This document shows positions 53,796-62,930 of a stretch of DNA of 64,000 nucleotides, one piece after another. The stretch covers positions 124,001 through 188,000 of the forward strand of contig NZ_PNYB01000004.1 of the NCBI RefSeq assembly GCF_002879855.1, read 5' to 3'. Position numbers and translations under genes: made by a program. The notes below the pieces were generated by a model. That model saw only the letters and a program-made list of their open reading frames with translations, was not told where the DNA came from and did no database searches. This stretch comes from Trinickia soli (lineage in GTDB: Bacteria; Pseudomonadota; Gammaproteobacteria; Burkholderiales; Burkholderiaceae). Position 1 is the first letter of the stretch. Each line of letters opens with the position of its first letter.

Positions 53796-55034
53796 CTAGA
53801 ACTGCCGTTTCTTCAATGTATACGCGAACAGTGCGTATTGCGTATTCGTCTCGGGATCGAAATATCCGCCTTGTGCGGCGCCGTCGTTCAACTCTTCCCA
53901 GGATTTTCCGAAGTTCTTGCTGAGGAAGGTGAGATCGCGCGGGGCGCCGTCGCCCGAGGCGTCGGTCGCATATACCAACAACACGCCGTCCTTGCCGACA
54001 CTCAGGCCGTCGAACAGCAGGCGTTCATCGAAGGTGTGCTGCAACTGCTGGACGCTGGCGTGTCGAACGCTGCCCCACGTCGATAGCGCACCGGTGCGCC
54101 GCCCGTTGTCGGCGACGTTGTCGATGTCGCGCGGCGGCCCGAGCTTCGACAACGCATACAACGAATATCCGCCAGTCGTTTGCGGCGACGATTGAAGATC
54201 GACCACGATTTGATTCGGCAGCACGACGTCCTGTTCGAAGTCCGATTCGCCCCAGGCCAAACGGTAGACGAGCGTCGACGTCTTGATCTCGCCCAATTCG
54301 TCGACGTAGTAGGCGACGCGCAATACACCGTCGGGACCGAAATTGACGGCGTCAAACGTCTTATGGGGCTCGCCGACGTTGGCGAGCGGCGGCAGCTTGA
54401 CTTCCTGCCACGATCGCCCGGCGTCGGTCGTTCGCCAAACGTGAGGGCCCCATCCGATGGCATAGCCGCGTTGCGGATCGAGGAACAACAATTGTTCTAT
54501 CTCGGCATCCTCGGGCCAATGCAGTTGCGACCATGTCTGACCGCCATCGCTGGAATGCCAGAGTTTGGTGAGTTGTGGTCGTAGCCCATTCGATGCCTTG
54601 GGCACTTTGTAATCCATCCATCCGGTACTGATATAGACCGTGTGCCAATCTTTTGAATACCACCAAGCGGCATCCTGACCGCGCTGCTGGAAGGTACGTG
54701 TCAGACCTGTGTCAAGCGAGCCGCGCAAGAAACTTACGGTGCCACGGTTCAAAAACTCGGCCGTATCATTCATCCACGCCTCGGTCGGCTCCGCGACGTC
54801 CGGATTCTTCGCCTCGCTCGCCGGTTTGAAAGTGATTTGCGGATCGGCGAGCTTGAGACTGATGATCTGCTTGTCACGTATACGAAATGCCCCGCCGCCG
54901 TATGGCTTGTCGTTTTTTAAAAAGGTGTGCGTAATCGTTTCCCAGCCCGTAGCCATGCTTTGATACCCGTAGATTAACAATGCCAACAGAGCGAGGCCGC
55001 TCGCCAGCGGTTTCCAGTGTCTCAACTTTCGCAT
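53796..55034 (-). CDS. putative T6SS immunity protein, copy 1 (beta-propeller, membrane-anchored)
   Basis: A 412-residue protein with one hydrophobic segment at about residues 11-28 after basic residues, so it is anchored with its body in the periplasm. The body has Asp-box-like repeats (SSDGGQTW, TTDAGRSW) and GYAIGWGPHVW, a propeller. It is the last of four related genes behind vgrG and an effector gene, and immunity is inferred from that order. Residues 153-349 are encoded by 594 bases identical to copy 2, while the first 150 residues differ clearly. This points to recent exchange. Confidence 0.75.
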   Translation of the reverse strand: MRKLRHWKPLASGLALLALLIYGYQSMATGWETITHTFLKNDKPYGGGAFRIRDKQIISLKLADPQITFKPASEAKNPDVAEPTEAWMNDTAEFLNRGTVSFLRGSLDTGLTRTFQQRGQDAAWWYSKDWHTVYISTGWMDYKVPKASNGLRPQLTKLWHSSDGGQTWSQLHWPEDAEIEQLLFLDPQRGYAIGWGPHVWRTTDAGRSWQEVKLPPLANVGEPHKTFDAVNFGPDGVLRVAYYVDELGEIKTSTLVYRLAWGESDFEQDVVLPNQIVVDLQSSPQTTGGYSLYALSKLGPPRDIDNVADNGRRTGALSTWGSVRHASVQQLQHTFDERLLFDGLSVGKDGVLLVYATDASGDGAPRDLTFLSKNFGKSWEELNDGAAQGGYFDPETNTQYALFAYTLKKRQF

Positions 55035-55035
55035 G

Positions 55036-55104
55036 TCATTTTTCTAGCAGTCGACCGAGTGCCTTGCCGATCGGGTCATCGATGTAGGCGTGCACGGCAG
55101 TGAA
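55036..55104 (-). pseudogene. toxin-tip-like peptide before copy 1
   Basis: The spacer before copy 1 ends in a frame FTAVHAYIDDPIGKALGRLL plus two residues and a TGA, one base before the copy 1 ATG. No start codon belongs to it. A closely similar peptide stands before copies 2 and 3 in the same position. Confidence 0.55.
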
Positions 55105-55151
55105 TCTAGCCCAGCGACCATTGACGCGTCGCCGGTCTCGCTTGTGACCTG

Positions 55152-56390
55152 CTAGAACTGCCGTTTCTTCAACGTATACGCGAACAGTGCGTATTGCGTA
55201 TTCGTCTCGGGATCGAAATATCCCCCTTGCGCCGCGCCGTCGTTCAGCTCTTCCCAGGATTTTCCGAAGTTTTTGCTGAGGAAGGTGAGATCACGCGGGG
55301 CGCCGTCGCCTGAGGCGTCTGTCGCATAAACCAATAACACACCGTCCTTGCCGACACTCAGGCCGTCGAACAGCAGGCGTTCATCGAAGGTGTGCTGCAA
55401 CTGCTGGACGCTGGCGTGTCGAACGCTGCCCCACGTCGATAGCGCACCGGTGCGCCGCCCGTTGTCGGCGACGTTGTCGATGTCGCGCGGCGGCCCGAGC
55501 TTCGACAACGCATACAACGAATATCCGCCAGTCGTTTGCGGCGACGATTGAAGATCGACCACGATTTGATTCGGCAGCACGACGTCCTGTTCGAAGTCCG
55601 ATTCGCCCCAGGCCAAACGGTAGACGAGCGTCGACGTCTTGATCTCGCCCAATTCGTCGACGTAGTAGGCGACGCGCAATACACCGTCGGGACCGAAATT
55701 GACGGCGTCAAACGTCTTATGGGGCTCGCCGACGTTGGCGAGCGGCGGCAGCTTGACTTCCTGCCACGATCGCCCGGCGTCGGTCGTTCGCCAAACGTGA
55801 GGGCCCCATCCGATGGCATAGCCGCGTTGCGGATCGAGGAACAACAATTGTTCTATCTCGGCATCCTCGGGCCAATGCAGTTGCGACCATGTCTGACCGC
55901 CATCGCTGGAATGCCAGAGTTTGGTGAGTTGTGGTACCGCTCCATTCGCCGGTCTGGGCGCCTTATAGTCAATCCAGCCGGTGCTGACAAAAACCGTACC
56001 CCAATCCTTCGAGTACCACCAGGCGGCATTCTGACCACGTTGCTGGAAGGTGCGCGTCAACCCACCATTAAGCGTACCTTTGAGAAACACAACAGACCGA
56101 CGATTCAATCGCTCGGAAGAATCGTTCATCCAGGCTTCCGTTGGCTCCGCCACCTCGGGATCCTTAAGTTCGCTAGCTGGTTTGAACGTGATTGGTTGCT
56201 CGGCAAGTTTGAGACTGATGACTTGGTTTTCGCGAATCCTAAACGCGCCACCGCCATAAGGCTTGTCGTTTCTTCCAAAATTGGTCGCAATCGTCTCCCA
56301 ATGCGTCGCTGTGCCCTGATACCCGTAAGCTAAAACAGCCAGCAACGCCAGGCAGCCCAATAGAATCTTCCGGTACGTCAATTTTTTCAT
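55152..56390 (-). CDS. putative T6SS immunity protein, copy 2
   Basis: A 412-residue paralogue of copy 1 with the same membrane segment and propeller. It is a mosaic: its last 65 codons match copy 3 in the stretch 55241-55341 (identical to 56607-56707 apart from the end), the middle 55342-55935 is identical to copy 1, and the first 150 codons are its own. The frame is intact. The ATG is preceded by a TAA one base upstream that ends the tip-like peptide. Confidence 0.75.
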   Translation of the reverse strand: MKKLTYRKILLGCLALLAVLAYGYQGTATHWETIATNFGRNDKPYGGGAFRIRENQVISLKLAEQPITFKPASELKDPEVAEPTEAWMNDSSERLNRRSVVFLKGTLNGGLTRTFQQRGQNAAWWYSKDWGTVFVSTGWIDYKAPRPANGAVPQLTKLWHSSDGGQTWSQLHWPEDAEIEQLLFLDPQRGYAIGWGPHVWRTTDAGRSWQEVKLPPLANVGEPHKTFDAVNFGPDGVLRVAYYVDELGEIKTSTLVYRLAWGESDFEQDVVLPNQIVVDLQSSPQTTGGYSLYALSKLGPPRDIDNVADNGRRTGALSTWGSVRHASVQQLQHTFDERLLFDGLSVGKDGVLLVYATDASGDGAPRDLTFLSKNFGKSWEELNDGAAQGGYFDPETNTQYALFAYTLKKRQF

Positions 56391-56393
56391 CTT

Positions 56394-56462
56394 ACTTCGC
56401 CATCAAACGATCAGGCGCTTTGCCGACTGGGTCATCGATGTAGGAGTGCACGGCAGTGAATC
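56394..56462 (-). pseudogene. toxin-tip-like peptide before copy 2
   Basis: The frame FTAVHSYIDDPVGKAPDRLM plus two residues ends in TAA close before the copy 2 ATG. It matches the tip before copy 1 at 17 of 22 residues. Confidence 0.55.
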
Positions 56463-56510
56463 TATTAGCCCAGCGCCCATTGACGCGTCGCCGGTCGCGC
56501 TTGCGGCCTG

Positions 56511-57748
56511 CTAGAACTGCCGTTTCTGCAACGTATACGTGAACAGTGCGTATTGCGTATTCGTCTCGGGATCAAAATATCCGCCTTGCGCCGCGCCGTC
56601 GTTCAGTTCTTCCCAGGATTTTCCGAAGTTTTTGCTGAGGAAGGTGAGATCACGCGGGGCGCCGTCGCCTGAGGCGTCTGTCGCATAAACCAATAACACA
56701 CCGTCCTTGCCGACGCTCGGGCCATCGAACAGCAGGCGTTCATCGAAAGTGTGCTGCAACTGCTGGACGCTGGCGTGTCGAACGCTGCCCCACGTCGATA
56801 GCGCACCGGTGCGCCGCCCGTTGTCGGCGACGTTGTCGATGTCGCGTGGCGGGCCGAGCTTCGACCACGCATACAACGAATATCCTCCCGTCGTTTGCGG
56901 CGACGATTGAAGATCGACCACGATTTGATTCGGCAGCACGACGTCCTGTTCGAAGTCCGATTCGCTCCAGGCCAAACGGTAGACGAGCGTCGACGTCTTG
57001 ATCTCGCCCAAGTGGTCGACATAGTAGGCGACGCGCAATACACCGTCAGGACCGAGATTGACCGCGGCAAACGCTTTACGGGGCTCGCCGACATTGGCGA
57101 GCGGTGGCAGCTTGACTTCCTGCCACGAGCGTCCGGCGTCGCTCGTTCGCCAAACGTGAGGACCCCATCCGATGGCGTAGCCGCGTTGCGGATCGAGGAA
57201 CAACAATTGGTCTATCTCGGCGTCCTCGGGCCAATGCAGTTGCGACCATGTCCGACCGCCATCGCTGGAATGCCAGAGTTTGGTAATCTGCGGCGCCAGC
57301 CCATTCGAGGATTTCGGTGCTTTCTAGTCCATCCATCCCGTGCTGATGTAGACGGCGAGCCAATTTTTCGAATACCACCATGCAGAACTTTGGCCGCGCT
57401 CCTGGAACGTGCGCACCAGACCGCCGTGTAGCGTTCCCGTCAGGAACGCCACAGTCCTCCGATTTAGCCGTTTGGAAACGTCATCCATCCACGCTTCGGT
57501 GAACTCGGCAGTCTCGGGATCCTTGAGTTCGCTTGCAGGCTTGAACGTCAATTGCGGCCCTACCAGCTTGAGGCTGATGACCTCATTGCCGTTAACGCGA
57601 AATGCCCCGCCCCCGTAAGGCTTATCGTTCGGGCCAAAATTCGTCGCGATCGTTTCCCAGCGTGTCGTCATGCTCTCATATCCGTACGTTAAGCAGCGAG
57701 ATATGCGAGGCCTGCCAATAGCAAGCTCCAGCGTTTTGAAATTTGCAT
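56511..57748 (-). pseudogene. putative T6SS immunity gene, copy 3, broken twice
   Basis: The gene aligns along its whole length with copies 1 and 2 but carries two lesions. Near 57690 a one-base shift parts the membrane anchor (MQISKRWSLLLAGLAYLAA then stop) from LTYGYESMTTRWETI in the next frame. At 57324-57326 a TAG replaces the Tyr codon of GWMDYK. The 231 codons after the TAG are intact and close to the other copies, so decay is recent. It may still serve as a donor for gene conversion. Confidence 0.85.
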
Positions 57749-58126
57749 GTCACTCCGCCAACAAGCGACCCAGCGCCTTGCCGACTGGGTCGTCAATATC
57801 AGAATGGTTGACCATATTTGGCAGAACCACGCCTTGATCGTTGGTGATCTCCTCGTTCGAGTCGGTACAGTGTGATGGAATCGCAGCCTGCGGTTCGCAA
57901 AGACGGGCGTTCCGCCTGCAGCGATCGTCCATGCCCCGAGTAACGCAAGCACCGGGACCTTCCATCGCGATCGGCCGCGATAAGCACGGTAGCAAACCCC
58001 GCATTGCCATTTCTTGATCGTGCAGCCGAACATCACGCGACGTCCAGAATGGTCGTTAGCCCCAGCACGCACGATCTAACGCCGCCAACGACCTTCCTCA
58101 TTTGAATTTCGTCTCGTCAGCCGCGC
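57749..58126 (-). pseudogene. 378-base spacer with remnant of an upstream gene
   Basis: This longer spacer between copies 4 and 3 ends in DIDDPVGKALGRLLAE and a TGA one base before the copy 3 start. In a different frame around 57905-57975 it holds a signal-peptide-like stretch (WKVPVLALLGAWTIAAGG). The two could belong to one decayed gene: either an effector relative or a small exported protein. Confidence 0.5.
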
Positions 58127-59383
58127 TCAGAACTGACGCTTTTTGAGCGTGTAAGCGTAGAGCGCGTACTGGGTGTTGGTCTGCCGATCGAACCAGCCGC
58201 CTTGGCCGATGCCGTCGTCGATGTCGCTCCACGATCGCCCGAAATCCCGGCTGTAGAACGTGTTGTCGTGCGGGGCGCCTTGCCGGCTCACGTCCGTTGC
58301 GTAGACGAGCAGCACGCCGTTCCTGCCAACGCTAAGTCCGTCGAGCTTGTAGCGTTGATCGAACGTATGCAGTTGCTCGACTTTTGGCGGCGCATCGTTC
58401 GTCCACGTCGATATCACGCCGGTTCGATGCCCGTTGTCGCTGGGGTCGTCCCAGTTCCGCGGCGCGCCCAACTGCGACAGGGCGTAAATCGAGTAGGTCG
58501 TCGCAAGCGGCTCGTCGCTCGAACCGAGCTGAACGACTACTTGATCCGGCAGCACGGCGTCCTGCTCGAACTGCGTCGCGTCCCAACGCAGCCGATACAC
58601 CACGCTAGACGACCGGATCTTGCCGAGCGTCGGCACGTAATAGGCAATACGCAGCACACCGTCCGGGCCCAGATCCGCTGCGCCGAAAATCTTGCGCGGT
58701 TCATGCGAATCGATTGCCATCGGAGGCGGTTCAATCTCATGCCATGATTGACCGCCGTCGGCCGTGCGCCATACGTGCGGCCCCCATCCAATTGCATAGC
58801 CTCGTTGCGGATCAAGGAAGAATAGGCCATTGATGTTGCGCTCTTCCGGCCATTTCAATTGGGTCCATGTTTTACCGCCGTCCCCGGAGCGCCACAATTT
58901 GGCAATATGCGGCGACATCCCGTTCTTCGGTTCTGGAAGCTTGTAGTCCATCCAGTCGGTGGCGACGTAGAGGGTGTTCCAGTCTTTCGAGTACCACCAC
59001 GCAGCATCTTGTGCCTGCTGCTGGAAATTGCGCACGAGAGCACCGCCCAGACTTCCTCGCAGAACGCTGACCGATTTGCGGTTAAGGCGCTCATCCACGT
59101 TATCCATCCACGGCTCATCCGGCACTGCTTGCGCCACGTCATAGCCTTTGTCTAGTCCAACGATATGATGACGAAGCTCTGGGCCGGCGATCTTGAGTGT
59201 CATTACGTCGTTGCCGCGAATACGGAATGCGCCACCTCCGTAGGGCTTGTCGGTCTTTGTAAAGTCTGTCGTGATCGTCGTCCATTGCGGTGTCGTCATT
59301 TCCCGGTATCCATAGCTTGCGGCGGCGAGCAGGATCAGGCCGCCCCAAAAAAATTTCACCCTTGTGAACTTGCGCACGTTCAT
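58127..59383 (-). CDS. putative T6SS immunity protein, copy 4 (adjacent to effector)
   Basis: A 418-residue, more divergent paralogue with the same plan: basic start, one membrane segment (FFWGGLILLAAASYGY), propeller body, GYAIGWGPHVWRT, and the shared C-terminus YTLKKRQF. Its ATG overlaps the effector stop by four bases (ATGA at 59380-59383), so effector and this protein are translated together. This makes it the best candidate for the cognate immunity protein. The longer frame to 59524 lies inside the effector gene. Confidence 0.8.
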   Translation of the reverse strand: MNVRKFTRVKFFWGGLILLAAASYGYREMTTPQWTTITTDFTKTDKPYGGGAFRIRGNDVMTLKIAGPELRHHIVGLDKGYDVAQAVPDEPWMDNVDERLNRKSVSVLRGSLGGALVRNFQQQAQDAAWWYSKDWNTLYVATDWMDYKLPEPKNGMSPHIAKLWRSGDGGKTWTQLKWPEERNINGLFFLDPQRGYAIGWGPHVWRTADGGQSWHEIEPPPMAIDSHEPRKIFGAADLGPDGVLRIAYYVPTLGKIRSSSVVYRLRWDATQFEQDAVLPDQVVVQLGSSDEPLATTYSIYALSQLGAPRNWDDPSDNGHRTGVISTWTNDAPPKVEQLHTFDQRYKLDGLSVGRNGVLLVYATDVSRQGAPHDNTFYSRDFGRSWSDIDDGIGQGGWFDRQTNTQYALYAYTLKKRQF

Positions 59384-60261
59384 TTGGCCGCCAGGAAACC
59401 GAGTACTCGATTGACGAGATCTTCTGTTCCGGAAGAAACTGCATCTGCCGCATCGCGGCCCCGAGTCTTTATCGAGCTGGTGCCGGTCGCGATCGCTTGC
59501 TCGTATGTACCCTGACTGCCCCACTCCTGAAGATTGGGTTGCCTGATGATGTTGATGAGGTCTGCCGGCGGAAGATACGCAATTCCACCGTCCAGGTAGG
59601 CTAATGGATGCGTCTTGAACGCGAAGGTTTGGAACGTCTCGTCATTCAATTCGAGCTCACGCTTTCGGACGGTCATCGAGAAGGCTCCGTTACCAGGCTT
59701 CTGGCTAGCAATCTGGACGACGTCGCCACGCATATTTTGTCTGAGACCATCTTCCAAGTTTAGCTGCAGATACCGTCGCGCCAAGACAAGCCATGCCTTA
59801 CCTTTTGCGCTCAAATTCGGAAAGAGTTCCGCTCCATAATGCGAACAGTAGTAATACCCATAACTGACATAATACGAAGGCGGCTTATGCCCGCACCCGA
59901 TATGCCGCATCATGAAGTTCCCATGGCGCGACCAATCGGAATCGGTGCTCTCCGGCGCGATCAGTTGCTCGCGCCGATGCAGCAGCCGACGCGCGACCTC
60001 CTTATCTTTCCAAGGATCCCACGAGGTGGCGAAAGCCTTCACCGTTTCCCAGACACTCGAAACGCTCACCTTCTCAACCGTTTCCAGATACTCCCCGTGT
60101 AGCGGCTGATAGTAGTACGGACACTTTCCAATGATGGACGCCGCGGCCGGCGGCACCTCTTTGATGCAGCGGCCAACCTGCACCGCAGGGCGAACCTTGT
60201 GGTCTGTCGGGGTAAGGATTGCACTGCCCTCGCCCAAGACATGCTGTTCCTGCTCCGCCAT
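59380..60261 (-). CDS. putative T6SS effector of unrecognised family
   Basis: A 293-residue protein encoded directly after vgrG, with one shared base (TAATG). No signal peptide, PAAR or known lipase, amidase or nuclease motif is seen. Its centre is rich in possible metal or catalytic residues: His113, His120, Cys123, His125 (RHGNFMMRHIGCGHKPPSYY), Cys139 and His141 (YGYYYCSHYG), then LSAKGKAWL and, near residue 218, HPLAYLDGG. Because the partner immunity proteins face the periplasm, the target is probably the cell wall or membrane. Function is inferred from position, not shown. Confidence 0.65.
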   Translation of the reverse strand: MAEQEQHVLGEGSAILTPTDHKVRPAVQVGRCIKEVPPAAASIIGKCPYYYQPLHGEYLETVEKVSVSSVWETVKAFATSWDPWKDKEVARRLLHRREQLIAPESTDSDWSRHGNFMMRHIGCGHKPPSYYVSYGYYYCSHYGAELFPNLSAKGKAWLVLARRYLQLNLEDGLRQNMRGDVVQIASQKPGNGAFSMTVRKRELELNDETFQTFAFKTHPLAYLDGGIAYLPPADLINIIRQPNLQEWGSQGTYEQAIATGTSSIKTRGRDAADAVSSGTEDLVNRVLGFLAAK

Positions 60262-62930
60262 TACTCGTCCTCCATGAACCGTATCTGTGCGTCCTGTGGC
60301 ACGTGGCTGCGCACGAGCGACGTCTCGCCTTGCTCGTTCGTTATCCCCTCGGCAAGAAGTTGGTCACCCGAGACGATCTGATAACGCACGCGAGCCGCCG
60401 GGATGTCCGTACCATGCCAATGCGCAACGAACGCCTGATCGTACGCGCCTGCCGATCCAGGAAATGCTGGCATTGACCTGGAAAGATGCGTCGGCCCATC
60501 AAAGACACGGCGTGCGCCCTTCACGTCAACCGAGCCAGGTGCGTGAATTTCGATGTTGCCGTCCTTGATGCGAATGTAGGCGCCCCCGGACGTCAACAAG
60601 ATCTCCCGCTTGCCCGCCATCTCGACGGCCTCAGTGGTCGAGATCACCTTCATGCCTTTATGCGCCATGAGTTCGATTCCTTCCGAGTGCGCCTGCACCT
60701 CGACCTTCCCCTTCGCCGCGAACAACTTCATCCCCGCGTTCTGCACGAATAGGCTCAGCCTTTCGCCGATCGAAGCAATCAGCGACTTGCCGCTCGCGAT
60801 GTGCGTGCTTGCACCGCTGACCATATTGACGTGCTTGTCCGCCACAATCTGGGTCGACTGCTGAGTCGACAGTCCAATACCCGAAGGACTCGCCATCAGC
60901 ATGATCGGTTCGGCAAAACCATTGGCATTGCCAGTGCCCCCGCCCGCGGTTCTGCCGGCCCCCATCGCATCACCCGCCACGCTCTTTTGCGTTGCATCGG
61001 CGAATGCCTTTAACGCGTCGTACCCATCCTTCAAACTTTCGGCCCGATGTGCCGTACTCGCATCCGAGAGCGCTTCGATCACGCTCTCGGCATTCACGAG
61101 TTGGCTGCTCGCTTGCCGAACGTCCATCGGTTGTTTGACCGACGTCGGATGGCTCGACACATACAGCCCTTGCCCGGCTCGAATCGCGCCGTATGCATTC
61201 GACTTCAAATCGAAGCCGCTGCCCAGATAGGCGCCGCGCGTGTTGCCGCTGTGATCGACCCAGTACCCCAGGTGCAGATGGGAATCGGCGCTCGTCGAAT
61301 ACAGGTGAATGCGGTTCTGGCCCGTCGCGTCATCCATCACCAACTGGTTGAAACCGCTGCCGCCGTACTCCTTCGATCGATACCCCGACAGCAATCCGTT
61401 CGTATGCCACACCGGCGGGGTCGGCCCGCCGTGCATGCGGCTTAGGATCACGGGCCGGTCGCAATCTCCGCCCATGAAGCCGACAATGACTTCATCCCCT
61501 TTGCGCAGCGGGAAATGACCGCCGCGCTTTGAACCTGCGTCGGGAAACGCCGCCCGGATCGGTACCGAGGTGCGCTCGTCGCCTTCGTTGCGGCGATTCC
61601 AGGGAAACCAAACCCGTGCGCGATTCAACGCATCGAGGTAAATCTCTTCGCCCTCTGGGCCGGCAATGATCCCCGTCTGCAATGCCATCACGGGTTTTTG
61701 ATGTTCGAACGGGCTGCGAAAGGGTAGCCGACGCCGTTGCGCTTCGATCTCGACTTGAAAGTACCCTTCGCTGCCGTCGGGATGACGAACCTTGACGCCG
61801 CCCGCGTTCGCCTGCACAGCCGCCAATACTTCCGACTGCAGGCTTTCAGCAAAGTCCGCCACATCATCCATGCCGGGCAGATTGTTCCTAATCGTCCAGG
61901 TCGTCTCGATAATCGCGAACTCGCGATCTTGCGCGGGTTCTTTGTCGTGTATGGGATGGCCCTCCAAGGTGAACCAATAGCCCGGCCTCGCCGAACGCAG
62001 GCTGCCGGTGCCGTGAAACCGCGTCATCTGCGACTCCCACGCCTCGACACGCATCGCATTCTGATGCTCGCCTCGGTCCCGAACGCCCCACGTATACGCA
62101 CCTGTGTAGTCATACACTTCCCCCTGCGCCGGAACATCGTCACGGGGGCTGATCGCGCTCCTGATCTCTTTGTGCAAATCGGGCCGCTTGTAGTCGAACG
62201 TACGCGTGGTCAGTTTCGCGCTTTGAATCTGCTGCTGCTCCTTCCATTGCGTGAAGCCGTCCACCTCTTCACGCAAGCCTGTCCGAATGAAGCGCACCGT
62301 CCTCTGTTCAAGTTGCGGCACGAAGTACAGATCGTCCATCAGCACGAGCGTGTGCGACTTGCCGTCCTCTGCCTGCTCGAAGCGCCCAAATACTCCCGCC
62401 TCTTCCAGGCTCCGATGCACGAAGTTCCAGTCGTCTTCCCATTGCACGCGATTCGAATACCGCGGCATCGCTTCGCGCAAATCGAAGCGATAAGCGCCTT
62501 GCGCCTGAGGATGTTCGTCGAACACGTCGGCCACGATCTGCTCGCCCGTCTGCTCTTGCCAATCGCGCATATCACGACGCAACGGTAGGAAGCATATCCA
62601 CGAAGAAAACCGCAATTGATAAAACGTGAGAAATCCGTCGCTACCCAAACGCGAGAACGTTTTCACATAACCGTGATAGGGCAGATACGAGCGATCGCCT
62701 TGCCCAACCCACAACGTCACCGGCTGCGCAATCAGTGTCTTCAGTTCGATTCGATCGCCCTGCGAGGAAGCGACATCGACGATGAATTCATAATCACGCC
62801 CGAGTCGAGACTTGCCCTTGACGTGTAACGGCACGAGCCAGTCTTCGCCAAGCGGCGTGTCGAGCCTGATCAAGCGATGATGTTGCGCATTCCCGTAGAA
62901 CAATGCATCGAAAAGCACGGTGAACGCCAT
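60261..62930 (-). CDS. vgrG: T6SS spike protein VgrG with C-terminal extension
   Basis: An 889-residue trimeric spike of the type VI system. Residues 1-380 form the gp27-like base (HHRLIRLDTPLGEDWLVPL, QWEDDWNFVHRSLEEAG), followed by the gp5-like OB fold (PEGEEIYLDALNRARVWFPW), the DUF2345 beta-helix region with EVQAHSEGIELMAHKGM, and a last part of about 75 residues (AARVRYQIVSGDQLLAEGITNEQGET) that looks like a transthyretin-like fold. Such tails hold effectors. GAGGGG before the ATG supports the start. No other T6SS structural gene is in the window, so this is an orphan vgrG island. Confidence 0.93.
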   Translation of the reverse strand: MAFTVLFDALFYGNAQHHRLIRLDTPLGEDWLVPLHVKGKSRLGRDYEFIVDVASSQGDRIELKTLIAQPVTLWVGQGDRSYLPYHGYVKTFSRLGSDGFLTFYQLRFSSWICFLPLRRDMRDWQEQTGEQIVADVFDEHPQAQGAYRFDLREAMPRYSNRVQWEDDWNFVHRSLEEAGVFGRFEQAEDGKSHTLVLMDDLYFVPQLEQRTVRFIRTGLREEVDGFTQWKEQQQIQSAKLTTRTFDYKRPDLHKEIRSAISPRDDVPAQGEVYDYTGAYTWGVRDRGEHQNAMRVEAWESQMTRFHGTGSLRSARPGYWFTLEGHPIHDKEPAQDREFAIIETTWTIRNNLPGMDDVADFAESLQSEVLAAVQANAGGVKVRHPDGSEGYFQVEIEAQRRRLPFRSPFEHQKPVMALQTGIIAGPEGEEIYLDALNRARVWFPWNRRNEGDERTSVPIRAAFPDAGSKRGGHFPLRKGDEVIVGFMGGDCDRPVILSRMHGGPTPPVWHTNGLLSGYRSKEYGGSGFNQLVMDDATGQNRIHLYSTSADSHLHLGYWVDHSGNTRGAYLGSGFDLKSNAYGAIRAGQGLYVSSHPTSVKQPMDVRQASSQLVNAESVIEALSDASTAHRAESLKDGYDALKAFADATQKSVAGDAMGAGRTAGGGTGNANGFAEPIMLMASPSGIGLSTQQSTQIVADKHVNMVSGASTHIASGKSLIASIGERLSLFVQNAGMKLFAAKGKVEVQAHSEGIELMAHKGMKVISTTEAVEMAGKREILLTSGGAYIRIKDGNIEIHAPGSVDVKGARRVFDGPTHLSRSMPAFPGSAGAYDQAFVAHWHGTDIPAARVRYQIVSGDQLLAEGITNEQGETSLVRSHVPQDAQIRFMEDE

